Assembly: GCF_965277155.1 (NCBI RefSeq)
Contig: NZ_CBDIBV010000010.1
Span: forward strand, 496,001 to 560,000
Reading direction: 5' to 3'
Source: Profundibacter sp965277155
GTDB lineage: Bacteria; Pseudomonadota; Alphaproteobacteria; Rhodobacterales; Rhodobacteraceae
DNA length: 64,000 nucleotides
Under the pieces are notes generated by a model, which saw only the letters and a program-made list of their open reading frames with translations, was not told the origin of the DNA and made no database searches. Each line of letters starts with the position of its first letter. The first letter of the stretch is position 1. The translations under genes were made by a program, and so were the position numbers. Shown here piece by piece: positions 1 through 6,996 of this stretch.

Positions 1-792
1 CGTGCACCTCTGGATCGGCAGATCTTCACCCCAGAGGGCAATGAGAGCGACCTCAAGTCCCGGTGCCCCGTCCACGATGACAAATTCGGGCCGTTTCAAC
101 CCGCGCGCATCCAGATCGTTGATGAACTGACGCCAGGCGGAGGTGCTTTCGCCGCCCATGTTCATCAGTGATAACAAGACCTTCTGCCCATCCCGGCGCA
201 CGCCAATCGCGGCCAGAACCGAGATATTGGTGGCCTTCCTGTCAATCCGCGTTTTGATCACGGTGCCGTCCAGGATCAGCCGCACGATGTCTTCATCCGC
301 AAGGCTGCGGGCGCACCACGCCTGCCAGTCCACCTTCACCTTGCGCCAGGCGCGGCTCACCACATCCTTGCTGACCGCCCCCTGAAACAGGCCGAACAGG
401 GCGCGTTTTACCCGCCGTGTGTTGGTGCCCGAAAGGTAGACAGCAGCGATCAGCGCCTCGGCCTTCTTCGTCAGCCGCTGGTAGCGGGGCAATGCCTTCG
501 AGCGCCATTCTCTGGCCTTGCCGGCCTCGCCTGTGATCCGCGCACGCGGCACGCGCACCGTTTCGGTTCCAAATGTTCCGACCAGTTGCCGCTCGCGATG
601 CCCGTGGCGGTATCCGGCCTTTGCCCCGCCGCTGCGGCCATACCGGCAACGGCCCAGAAACTGCTCCAGCTCCTCTTCGAAAACCGCCTCGATCGTCGCG
701 CGGATGTTCTGGCGCAGCCGGTCTTCAATCGGGTCATAGCCTGCTTCATTGGCCAGTAGCGCGGATGTCGATGTTGCTGTATTCTTTGTCAT
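1..792 (-). CDS. IS256-family (mutator-type) transposase, C-terminus outside window
   Basis: The start codon is the ATG at 792-790, and 264 codons are open to the window edge with no stop. The translation starts MTKNTATSTSALLANEAGYD and contains the N-terminal segment typical of the mutator/IS256 superfamily (an EEELEQFLG block followed by RSGGAKAGYRHGHRERQL). It then has the region around the first catalytic Asp (LILDGTVIKTRI, about residues 190-201) and the second Asp (FVIVDGAPGLEVAL, about residues 243-256). The third acidic residue and the C-terminal helices lie beyond the edge. The protein would cut and rejoin DNA at the IS ends. It is unrelated to the other transposases in this window. 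Confidence 0.88.
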   Translation of the reverse strand, partial: MTKNTATSTSALLANEAGYDPIEDRLRQNIRATIEAVFEEELEQFLGRCRYGRSGGAKAGYRHGHRERQLVGTFGTETVRVPRARITGEAGKAREWRSKALPRYQRLTKKAEALIAAVYLSGTNTRRVKRALFGLFQGAVSKDVVSRAWRKVKVDWQAWCARSLADEDIVRLILDGTVIKTRIDRKATNISVLAAIGVRRDGQKVLLSLMNMGGESTSAWRQFINDLDARGLKRPEFVIVDGAPGLEVALIALWGEDLPIQRCT

Positions 793-872
793 GGCGTGAT
801 CTCCTTGGCGGTTCCAGCCGCCGGTTGGGTGGCTTCGATGCACCCGGAGATTACGCCGTCCTCGAATTTCCA
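1..872 (-). mobile_element. Partial IS256-family insertion sequence (one end in window)
   Basis: A transposase reading frame on the minus strand runs off the left edge, so only the 5' portion of the element is present. The right boundary is not sharply defined. It is placed near 872 because the frame of the neighbouring secreted-protein gene becomes protein-like (signal peptide) just after this point, while the sequence between the transposase start and about 870 has no such coding character. The inner part around 845-870 is the likely terminal repeat, but the other end is outside the window, so neither the repeat nor a target duplication can be verified. Confidence 0.7.
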
Positions 873-1225
873 CCAAACTCGCGACACTACCCACATTCGT
901 CGCACTGGCCTTCTCGGCTTTCCCCGCACTGGCACAGGACGTGCCTGTCGTAACCAACCCTGCCACAGGCGAGGAAGTTGCCGTGACAGACATTGACATG
1001 TCCACACTGACAGACGAGCAAATCGCCGATATTCAGGAACAGGTTGCAGCCATTCGCGAAGATCGTCAGACCTCTATGGAACAGACACGCGAACGTGCCC
1101 GTGAGCGCGCTGGCGATATGGGCGCAACGGCTTCAAGCGCCGCTGGTGGCATGGGCGGCGGTGTTGGTGGTGGTGGCATGGGCGGCGGTGCTGGTGGTGG
1201 CGCCGGCGGCCCGGGGCGCCCCTAA
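872..1225 (+). pseudogene. Secreted Gly-rich protein, 5' end removed by the IS256 insertion
   Basis: An open frame ending at TAA 1223-1225 encodes a signal-peptide-like stretch (KLATLPTFVALAFSAFPALA, codons from 875), then a charged region with many Arg, Glu and Gln residues, and a C-terminal tail of Gly/Met/Ala repeats from about 1140 to 1220. No ATG exists in this frame between the stop at 797-799 and 940. The only possible start is GTG at 941, which would remove the signal peptide. I infer that the original start codon was lost when the IS entered. The architecture (signal peptide, short mature domain, Gly-rich tail) matches the next gene, so the two may be related or co-functional. No function is recognised. 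Confidence 0.6.
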
Positions 1226-1244
1226 TCTCTTTGCCAAGGGAATG

Positions 1245-1318
1245 GGTGTCACCTGATTGTCCCATCCCCAGTTGACACCTGCACCCCCCTGCGTGATCTT
1301 ATCGCATTGCGCAGGGGG
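1245..1318. terminator. Two inverted repeats between the Gly-rich genes
   Basis: GGTGTCA at 1245-1251 is mirrored by TGACACC at 1273-1279. CCCCCTGCG at 1285-1293 is mirrored by CGCAGGGGG at 1310-1318. The second is a 9-bp GC-rich stem with a 16-nt loop, followed by GAA rather than a T-run. It could end transcription of the truncated gene or be an operator for the next one, whose start is 45 bp downstream. Function is unproven. Confidence 0.4.
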
Positions 1319-1362
1319 AATAGACGCGGGACAACGCAACACTTAACCTCGGGATTCTTGTT

Positions 1363-1764
1363 ATGAAACACGCAATGGTCTGGACATTCATTCTGCTATT
1401 GGGCTGGGCCGCTCCGGCCCTTGCACAAAACGATGTCTCCGCACCGGTCGTGCAGATGTTGCAAGACGAGGGCTATAAGGTTTCGGAAGTGCGCCGAACA
1501 TGGCTTGGACGAATACTGATCGTTGCCAAAAAAGGCCAAACCCTGCGCGAAGTGGTGTTGAACCGCCGCTCGGGGGCGGTCCTGAATGATCAGGTTTTCA
1601 ACGAGAACTCCGATTCCAATATGCCGTCAAGCCCGACCGGTCCCGGCACACCCGACCCTGGGGGCATGGGAGGGCCGGGTAGCGGCAGTGGTCCGGGTAG
1701 CGGCAGTGGTCCGGGCGGCGGCAGTGGTCCGGGTGGCGGCGGTAGCGGCCCCGGAGGGTTCTAG
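1363..1764 (+). CDS. Secreted PepSY-like protein with Gly/Ser/Pro repeat tail
   Basis: This 133-aa protein has a clear signal peptide (MKHAMVWTFILLLGWAAPALA, cleavage before QND). A mature domain of about 65 residues (VVQMLQDEGYKVSEVRRTWL..RILIVAKKGQ..REVVLNRRSGAVLND) resembles the short PepSY-type fold of periplasmic proteins in Rhodobacterales. From about residue 95 to the end the protein is low-complexity, built of GSGSGPGSGSGPGGG-type units. The DNA there is a tandem array of about 15-bp units between 1678 and 1755, so the length probably varies between strains. It lies 57 bp upstream of a membrane-bound LuxR regulator on the same strand, suggesting a shared transcript. The PepSY assignment is by resemblance only. 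Confidence 0.65.
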   Translation: MKHAMVWTFILLLGWAAPALAQNDVSAPVVQMLQDEGYKVSEVRRTWLGRILIVAKKGQTLREVVLNRRSGAVLNDQVFNENSDSNMPSSPTGPGTPDPGGMGGPGSGSGPGSGSGPGGGSGPGGGGSGPGGF

Positions 1765-1821
1765 AAAAATGCGCACTCGCACACATAATATCGCCCTCAT
1801 TCGTCAACAAAGGTTCAGGCG

Positions 1822-2301
1822 ATGTTGAAACACCCCCTGATCGTCTGGCTTCTGGTGGCGCTGCAAATGATTTGCGGCGCCTATTTCCTGTGGGAAATTC
1901 TGGCGTCGGTTCTGGGCCTGCCTGTTATCCCCTTGCGTTGGGAACAACGTGAAATCGTTGAAATCGGCGCGACACTGGGGCTGATACTGGGAAGTCTGAT
2001 GGGGGTCGCACTGGCGATCACCGCGCGGCGTGAAATGCAGCGGGCGAAAACCGCACACCGGCTGACGTCGGGGCAGTTCACCGATGTGGTTCGCGAATAT
2101 TTTGCCAAACTGGGCCTGACACCGGCCGAAACCGAAGTGGCGTGGTATATCCTGAAAGGCATGTCGATTTCCGAGATTGCCGAGTTGCGCAACACCCGCG
2201 AAGGCACGGTCAAAACCCAGGGCACGGCGATTTACAAAAAGGCCGGCGTAAACGGCAAATCGCAATTGATGTCGTTGCTGGTCGAGGATCTGTTGCTCTA
2301 G
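1822..2301 (+). CDS. Membrane-anchored LuxR-type (GerE) transcriptional regulator
   Basis: The protein has 159 aa. Two hydrophobic segments (about residues 5-30 and 46-66) are followed by a charged linker and a C-terminal LuxR/GerE helix-turn-helix (LGLTPAETEVAWYILKGMS, ISEIAELRNTREGTVKTQ, YKKAGVNGKSQLMSLL, residues about 98-155). The key Glu of the first helix, the G-x-S-x-x-E-I-A turn and the TVKTQ recognition helix are all present. There is no receiver or autoinducer domain; the membrane part presumably takes its place as sensor or tether. It follows a secreted Gly-rich protein and precedes a convergent histidine kinase gene. Its targets cannot be deduced here. Confidence 0.85.
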   Translation: MLKHPLIVWLLVALQMICGAYFLWEILASVLGLPVIPLRWEQREIVEIGATLGLILGSLMGVALAITARREMQRAKTAHRLTSGQFTDVVREYFAKLGLTPAETEVAWYILKGMSISEIAELRNTREGTVKTQGTAIYKKAGVNGKSQLMSLLVEDLLL

Positions 2302-2315
2302 GGCGTAGACACCAG

Positions 2316-3635
2316 CTAGCGCGCCAGCACCAGATCAACTTTTAGCCCGCCCAGCATTTCGCTTTCCCCCAACCGCAAGGACCCGCCATGTGCCCGTGCA
2401 ACATCCAGCGCAATCGACAGGCCCAGACCCACACCTGACCCTTTGTTCTGGTTGCGCGCCGGTTCCAGCCGTGAAAACGGTTTCATCGCTTCGTCGCGGT
2501 CAGCAGCGGCAATACCCGGCCCGTCATCCTCGACACTGATCACCAGTGTTCGGTCCGTCATCATCACCGACACCACCGCGCGGCTGCCGTAACGCACCGC
2601 ATTGCCGATCAGGTTTTCCACCGCGCGTAGCACCACCTTGGGACGCAGCATCATTGTGCCTTTGCCACTGACCTTGCCCAGTTCTACAGCCTTGCCGCCC
2701 CTGTGCGCATTGCTTATGGCATGCCGGACCAGTTCCAGCGGATCGACCTCCTGCGGCTCTTCCCCGGCGTCGCCTCGGGCGAAATCCAGAAACCCGTCCA
2801 GCAGCCCTTCCATATCTGCCACATCCTGTTGCAGATCAGCTATATCATCGCTTTCTTCCATCATCGACAGGCCCAGCTTCAGCCGCGTCAAAGGCGTCCG
2901 CAAATCATGGCTGACACCGGACAGCATCATCGTGCGCTGTTCTATCTGCCGGTCAATCCGCGCCCGCATGGCCAAAAAAGCATTGCCCGCCGCCCGCACT
3001 TCGGTCGCACCTGTTGGATGAAATGGCACCACCTGCCCCTTGCCGAACGCCTCGGATGCCGCCGCAAGACGTTTGATCGGGCGCAACTGGTTGCGCAGGA
3101 AAATAATGGCAATCAGGGTCATCAGGATGCCGGTAAACACCATCAGCACCAGCAGTTGGTGCGGATTGCGAGCCGAAACACGCAACCGGTCAAACACCAC
3201 TTTCAGGTCGCCAAATCGGGTCTCGATCCAGATCTGAACCAGATCATCATTGCTGAGCAGGTCAACCGCTTTCACCCCTTCGACCCCGCCACGCAGGGTT
3301 TTGATCATCGCCCGCCCCGACAGATCGGCAAAGGCGCGGCGCTCTTGCCCGACCTCCGGGGCAGGCAGGGCAATCTCCATCGCCAGCGGTTCTTGCAACT
3401 CGGCCAGCCGGTCCACCGCCGTTTCAACATCCGGCGCAGCATTAATCTGGCGCAGCAGATACTCCAGCTCGTGCACCACGCTGGTGGTCATCTGCACCGT
3501 CACCGCCTCGTAATACCGCTGGACAAACACAACCGAGACAACCAGTTGCGTCGTCACGATCGGCACCAGAAGGATCAGCGCGGCACGGCCATAAAGGCTG
3601 CGGGGCATATAGCGTTTGAGCCATTTAAAGTTCAT
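2316..3635 (-). CDS. EnvZ-like sensor histidine kinase (HAMP, HisKA, HATPase_c)
   Basis: The start at ATG 3635-3633 (MNFKWLKRYMPRSLYGRAAL) gives 439 aa. The open frame extends further upstream, but that extension would overlap the divergent gene and lacks protein-like character. Layout: TM1 at about residues 15-40, a periplasmic sensor of about 120 aa, TM2 (VLMVFTGILMTLIAIIFL), HAMP, an H-box (SGVSHDLRTPLTRLKLGLSM), N-box (NLIGNAVRYG), G1 box (DDGPGI) and G2 box (GSGVGLGLSI). It would autophosphorylate on the His of SHDLRTPLTR and pass phosphate to a response regulator. No response regulator gene lies next to it in this window, whereas EnvZ relatives usually sit beside an ompR-type gene. Confidence 0.88.
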   Translation of the reverse strand: MNFKWLKRYMPRSLYGRAALILLVPIVTTQLVVSVVFVQRYYEAVTVQMTTSVVHELEYLLRQINAAPDVETAVDRLAELQEPLAMEIALPAPEVGQERRAFADLSGRAMIKTLRGGVEGVKAVDLLSNDDLVQIWIETRFGDLKVVFDRLRVSARNPHQLLVLMVFTGILMTLIAIIFLRNQLRPIKRLAAASEAFGKGQVVPFHPTGATEVRAAGNAFLAMRARIDRQIEQRTMMLSGVSHDLRTPLTRLKLGLSMMEESDDIADLQQDVADMEGLLDGFLDFARGDAGEEPQEVDPLELVRHAISNAHRGGKAVELGKVSGKGTMMLRPKVVLRAVENLIGNAVRYGSRAVVSVMMTDRTLVISVEDDGPGIAAADRDEAMKPFSRLEPARNQNKGSGVGLGLSIALDVARAHGGSLRLGESEMLGGLKVDLVLAR

Positions 3636-3678
3636 AAAGGAAACGTAACGGGGCACAGCCACGAGGGGAAGCCGGATT

Positions 3679-4587
3679 ATGACGATGGATGCAGATTTCA
3701 ACCCGCCTGCCGGTGTGGCCGAGCAACTGGCCCCAAACCTGCGCCGCATCCTTGCGCCCAACCCGTCCCCGATGACATGGCGCGGCACCAACACCTATAT
3801 CGTCGGACACGGACAAGTGGCGCTGATTGATCCCGGCCCCGCCATCCCCGCCCATCTCGACGCCATCATGGACGCCATCAAAGGCGAGGTGATCACCGCC
3901 ATCCTTATCACCCACAGCCACACCGACCACTCCCCCCTTGCCCGCCCGCTGGCCGAGGCTACAGGTGCCCCCGTCATGGCCTATGGCGACAGTTCTGCGG
4001 GCCGTAGCGACGTGATGGCCGATCTGGTGGCCCGTGGCCTGACCGGCGGTGGCGAAGGCATCGACGCCAATTTTAGCCCCGACCACATCTTGCAGGACAA
4101 GGAGGACATCACCGGCCCCGACTGGAGCCTGCAAGCGCTCTGGACCCCCGGCCATATCGGCAACCATCTGTGCTTTGCATGGGGGGATGCGCTGTTTACG
4201 GGCGATCATGTGATGGGCTGGGCCAGTTCACTGGTTTAGCCGCCTGACGGGGATCTGACACAGTTCATGGCCTCTTGCGCGCGACTGGCAGCGCGGGATG
4301 ATGCGGTTTTTCATTCGGGCCACGGCGCCCCGATCACCCAACCTGCAAAGCGCATCCAATGGCTGATCACCCACCGCCAATCTCGCGAAGCGCAAATTCT
4401 GGCGGCATTGGGGGACAGACCCGCAACTGTCGCCACCCTGACCAAACAGGTTTATACCGACACCCCCCCCGCCCTTTTCCCGGCAGCCGAAAGAAATGTT
4501 TTCGCCCATCTGATCGACCTGACAACGCGCGGGCGCATCAAGCCTTTGAAAACCCTGTCGCAGGATGCGGAATTCATCCGCCTATAG
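3679..4587 (+). pseudogene. MBL-fold hydrolase (LACTB2-like) with in-frame amber stop
   Basis: The reading frame continues through 4587 if one stop codon (TAG at 4237-4239) is ignored; it would then encode 302 aa. The first 186 codons hold the metal-binding motif HSHTDH (residues 79-84) and the GH and GDH motifs (TPGHIGNH, FTGDHVMGW). After the stop, in the same frame, come the HSGHG metal ligand region and a C-terminal winged-helix domain typical of the LACTB2/RNase-like branch. A single C-to-A change (TCG Ser to TAG) explains the lesion, since WASSLVSPPDGDLT-like sequence is expected here. The truncated product would lack a metal-ligand segment and is probably inactive. Readthrough or sequencing error cannot be excluded. 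Confidence 0.85.
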
Positions 4588-4637
4588 AAAAATGCGTTTT
4601 GTTGAAAATCCCTCTGGACGCGCCCCAAACCCGTTGC

Positions 4638-4643
4638 TATATC
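4638..4643 (+). promoter_or_regulatory. Probable -10 element of the tRNA-Asn gene
   Basis: TATATC lies 11 bp upstream of the tRNA 5' end, with a weak -35-like CTGGAC at 4614-4619 and an 18-bp spacer. This is a plausible sigma-70-type promoter but the -35 match is poor. Confidence 0.35.
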
Positions 4644-4654
4644 CGCCGACATGT

Positions 4655-4729
4655 TCCGACGTAGCTCAGTGGTAGAGCAGTTGACTGTTAATCAATTGGT
4701 CGTAGGTTCGATCCCTACCGTCGGAGCCA
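4655..4729 (+). tRNA. tRNA-Asn (anticodon GTT)
   Basis: A complete cloverleaf can be drawn. The acceptor strands are TCCGACG (4655-4661) and CGTCGGA (4719-4725), followed by discriminator G and an encoded CCA (4727-4729). The D-arm contains AGCTCAGTGGTAGAGC, the anticodon loop CTGTTAA carries GTT at 4687-4689, and the T-arm has GGTTCGATCC. It stands alone, without other RNA genes or an integrase gene beside it. Confidence 0.97.
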
Positions 4730-4758
4730 TCCACCCTTAGAAATCAGGCCACCGCCGC

Positions 4759-5229
4759 TTATTCGTCACCAACCGGCAGCACCGTCGTCGATTTGATCTC
4801 TTCCATCGACAACAACGCCGTGACATTGAAAATTTTCACCTCGGCAATCAGCGCCTGATAAAAATCGTCATAGGCTTTGGCATTCTTCACCCGCACTTTC
4901 AGGATGTAATCAATGTCGCCGGCCAGACGATGGGCCTCCATCACTTCGGGACGGGCCTTGAGGGTGGCCAAAAACCGCGCCTGCCAATCCGCATCATGTT
5001 CACTGGTGCGCACCAGCACAAAGAAACAGGCCTCAAGCCCCAGCGACAGCGGGTCCAGCAGCACTGTTTGCCGGCCGATCACCCCCGCGGCCTTCAGTTT
5101 GCGAATCCGGTTCCACACCGGTGTCTTTGATGACCCCACTTTGCGGGCGATTTCGTCCAAAGACAGCGAAGCATCCTCTTGCAGTTGCGCAAGGATTTTC
5201 CGGTCCAGCCCGTCAAGTTGTGCGTTCAT
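4759..5229 (-). CDS. Lrp/AsnC-family transcriptional regulator
   Basis: The chosen start is the ATG at 5229 (MNAQLDGLDRKILAQLQEDA), 156 aa. It has a strong purine-rich ribosome site (GAGAGGGGAT) just upstream and fits the family length; longer in-frame starts exist. The N-terminal AsnC-type helix-turn-helix spans about residues 5-55 (LSLDEIARKVGSSKTPVWNR), followed by an alpha-beta RAM effector domain with the conserved GDIDYILKVRV segment. Such proteins usually bind an amino acid and act as octamers on promoters. The gene is divergent from a small DUF2849-like gene. A 14-bp palindrome 20 bp upstream of its start could be its own binding site. Confidence 0.92.
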   Translation of the reverse strand: MNAQLDGLDRKILAQLQEDASLSLDEIARKVGSSKTPVWNRIRKLKAAGVIGRQTVLLDPLSLGLEACFFVLVRTSEHDADWQARFLATLKARPEVMEAHRLAGDIDYILKVRVKNAKAYDDFYQALIAEVKIFNVTALLSMEEIKSTTVLPVGDE

Positions 5230-5249
5230 TCCAAATCCCCTCTCGAAAC

Positions 5250-5263
5250 GGAACATACGTTCC
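5250..5263. promoter_or_regulatory. Palindrome GGAACATACGTTCC, candidate Lrp operator
   Basis: Arms GGAAC and GTTCC flank a 4-bp centre, in the shared upstream region of the Lrp-type gene and the divergent small gene. Autoregulation is common in this family. The link is by position only. Confidence 0.4.
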
Positions 5264-5373
5264 ATATTATTAGCCACACAACCGATATCACCCTTAATTT
5301 GTTTGAGATATAGCTGTTTAATAGAACAATATTCTATACTGACATCAAAGCACAACCCCTATTCAAGGAGCCT

Positions 5374-5604
5374 ATGATGACACATCCCAAAGTAATCTCG
5401 GCCGTTTCCGTATCTGACGGCGAAACCGTTTACCTGACCTCTTGCGATGCCTGGACCGGCGATATCGCTGTGGCCGAATTGCTGGGGGCCGAGGATTTTG
5501 ACTGGCGTCTGGCCTTTGCGCGGCGCTTGCGCGAAGTCACTGGGGCAACGTTGGTTGACGCGGTTGTGGGCGAATTCGGTTTTGCCCAACTGGCTGCGGC
5601 ATAA
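5374..5604 (+). CDS. Small DUF2849-like protein
   Basis: This 76-aa protein starts at ATG 5374, with AAGGAG placed 6 bp ahead. The N-terminal segment PKVISAVSVSDGETVYLT followed by a Trp-containing turn (DAWTGDIAVAEL) resembles the DUF2849 family, which in Rhodobacterales is usually encoded next to sulfite/nitrite reductase genes. None of those partners is present here. There is no signal peptide or membrane segment. A strong stem-loop follows the gene at 5647-5677, so it is probably its own transcription unit, divergent from the Lrp-type gene. The family assignment is tentative and no biochemical role is claimed. Confidence 0.6.
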   Translation: MMTHPKVISAVSVSDGETVYLTSCDAWTGDIAVAELLGAEDFDWRLAFARRLREVTGATLVDAVVGEFGFAQLAAA

Positions 5605-5646
5605 ATCGCACATTCCATCAATAAAACTCTGTCCAGTTTGATCAAA

Positions 5647-5682
5647 CGCCCCGCTGCACACAAGATGTAGCGGGGCGCAATT
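5647..5682 (+). terminator. Stem-loop after the DUF2849-like gene
   Basis: Perfect arms CGCCCCGCT (5647-5655) and AGCGGGGCG (5669-5677) enclose a 13-nt loop and are followed by CAATTTT. This is consistent with an intrinsic terminator with a short T-tract. Confidence 0.6.
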
Positions 5683-5841
5683 TTGCCCACACAACGCCGC
5701 CACATTCTTGCCCCATTTCATCCCACGAATACCCACAGTGACGTGATCCCCTCTTATCAAACAGCGCCCGAACAACGAGGTGCTTAGGGAGGAGAGAACA
5801 GAGGCAACCGGACCCCACTGGTCCCTATCAGGAGCAAGACC

Positions 5842-6003
5842 ATGGCAAGCTATCAGCCAAGTGATGATCAGGCACAATCCAAGCCCGAGCCGCAACCGCG
5901 CAAAATCGGCTATGTGACCGAACGTCTGGAAGGGGTGCAAGCCGCCCCGAAGACCGAGGAAAAGCCCAAAGTTCAGCTGATCACAGACTGGGCCAGCATC
6001 TAG
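5842..6003 (+). CDS. Small hydrophilic protein of unknown function (53 aa)
   Basis: ATG 5842 is preceded by AGGAGCAAGACC, a good ribosome site at ideal spacing. The product starts MASYQPSDDQAQSKPEPQPR, is rich in Gln, Pro, Lys and Glu, and ends with TDWASI before TAG at 6001-6003. There is no signal peptide or membrane segment, and it is probably largely disordered. It sits 39 bp upstream of the TfoX-like gene on the same strand. I do not recognise a family. The ribosome site and the compositional bias are the only support. Confidence 0.5.
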   Translation: MASYQPSDDQAQSKPEPQPRKIGYVTERLEGVQAAPKTEEKPKVQLITDWASI

Positions 6004-6041
6004 GGTTTAATTATTGGAACCGAAAAGCTAGGCTTTGGCCT

Positions 6042-6395
6042 ATGCCTGATCCCGTTTCCAGTATCCGCAACCTTTGCCCTGCCTCCGACGCTGTTTATGC
6101 GCGGGCGGGGATAACCACGGCGGAGCAATTGCGCGACCTTGGGCCGGATGCGGCCTACACCAAGCTGCTGCAATCGGGCGGCAAACCGCATTTCATCGGC
6201 TATTACGCGATGGTGATGGGGCTGCAGGGGCGTCCCTGGAATGATTGTCAGCGGGACGAGAAAAAGGCCCTGCGCGTTCGCTTTGACGCAATCAAGGCCA
6301 GTATTTCAGACAATGCACATGACAAAGGCCGCTCCGAACTGGAAGCGGCCCTTGATATGATAGGGGTGATTGATCGGGGCGCTCATCAGCCCTGA
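6042..6395 (+). CDS. TfoX C-terminal-domain (Sxy-like) protein
   Basis: This 117-aa protein has the TfoX_C pattern: RNLCPASDAVYARAGITTAE, QLRDLGPDAAYTKLL and a later helix with YYAMVMGLQGRPWND. This is a helix-hairpin-helix-like fold of about 80 residues that is also the C-terminal half of the competence regulator TfoX/Sxy. The N-terminal TfoX domain is absent, as in many stand-alone alphaproteobacterial homologues, so a competence role should not be assumed. The C-terminal 30 residues are a charged helix. It is convergent with ndk, 48 bp apart. Confidence 0.8.
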   Translation: MPDPVSSIRNLCPASDAVYARAGITTAEQLRDLGPDAAYTKLLQSGGKPHFIGYYAMVMGLQGRPWNDCQRDEKKALRVRFDAIKASISDNAHDKGRSELEAALDMIGVIDRGAHQP

Positions 6396-6443
6396 CGGAC
6401 TTCTTCGCAGGCAAAGAGCGCCCGACAGGGAGCGATGTGCCGC

Positions 6444-6866
6444 CTATCCTACGATTTCAAGACCCGAAAAAAAGTATGCAATTTCAACAGCCGCAGTTTC
6501 CGGTGCGTCCGAGCCGTGAACCGAGTTTTCGCCGATTGACAGGGCAAATTCCTTGCGGATGGTGCCGTCAGCCGCATCGGCAGGGTTTGTGGCGCCCATA
6601 ACTTCGCGGTTTTTCGCAATCGCGTCTTCGCCTTCCAGAACCTGCACAACGATCGGCTCGGAGATCATGAATTCGCACAGCTCGTCAAAGAAGGGGCGTT
6701 CCTTGTGCACGCCATAGAATTCCTGCGCCTGCGCCAGTGTCAGCTGGATGCGCTTACTGGCAACAACCCGCAGGCCGGCCTCTTCGAATTTGGCAACGAT
6801 TTTGCCGGTCAGGTTGCGTTTGGTGGCATCGGGTTTGATGATGCTGAATGTGCGTTGAATGGCCAT
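6444..6866 (-). CDS. ndk: Nucleoside diphosphate kinase
   Basis: The start ATG 6866 gives MAIQRTFSIIKPDATKRNLT, 140 aa, the normal length of bacterial Ndk. The enzyme moves the gamma phosphate of NTPs onto NDPs through a phospho-His intermediate. The active-site motif NSVHGSDAPETA is present near residue 115, with the catalytic His, and the conserved KPDA and nucleotide-binding Arg/Asn residues are in place. It is a single gene with its own upstream region, convergent with the TfoX-like gene and divergent from the ABC-F gene. Confidence 0.97.
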   Translation of the reverse strand: MAIQRTFSIIKPDATKRNLTGKIVAKFEEAGLRVVASKRIQLTLAQAQEFYGVHKERPFFDELCEFMISEPIVVQVLEGEDAIAKNREVMGATNPADAADGTIRKEFALSIGENSVHGSDAPETAAVEIAYFFSGLEIVG

Positions 6867-6996
6867 GATGGTCTCTTTCCTGTTTGCGGCAGGCACCTGC
6901 CCGCCCCGTGATAATTTCGCCGCCCTGCTAACATGCCAACCGCCCCTTGAAAAGTGGTGATTGACCTTCGCTCAAGCTTTGGTCAATCCGCCCCCC

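Noticed and set aside
1678..1755. Short tandem repeats as a CRISPR array
   Set aside because: Units are directly adjacent without spacers and keep an open Gly/Ser/Pro frame; no CRISPR array is present anywhere in the window.
2703..3830. 375-codon frame antisense to the histidine kinase
   Set aside because: His/Gln/Arg-rich mirrored frame; the kinase motifs on the minus strand are unambiguous.
4655..4729. tRNA-Asn as an integration site of a genomic island
   Set aside because: No integrase gene or repeated tRNA 3' end is found nearby; the genes on both sides are ordinary.
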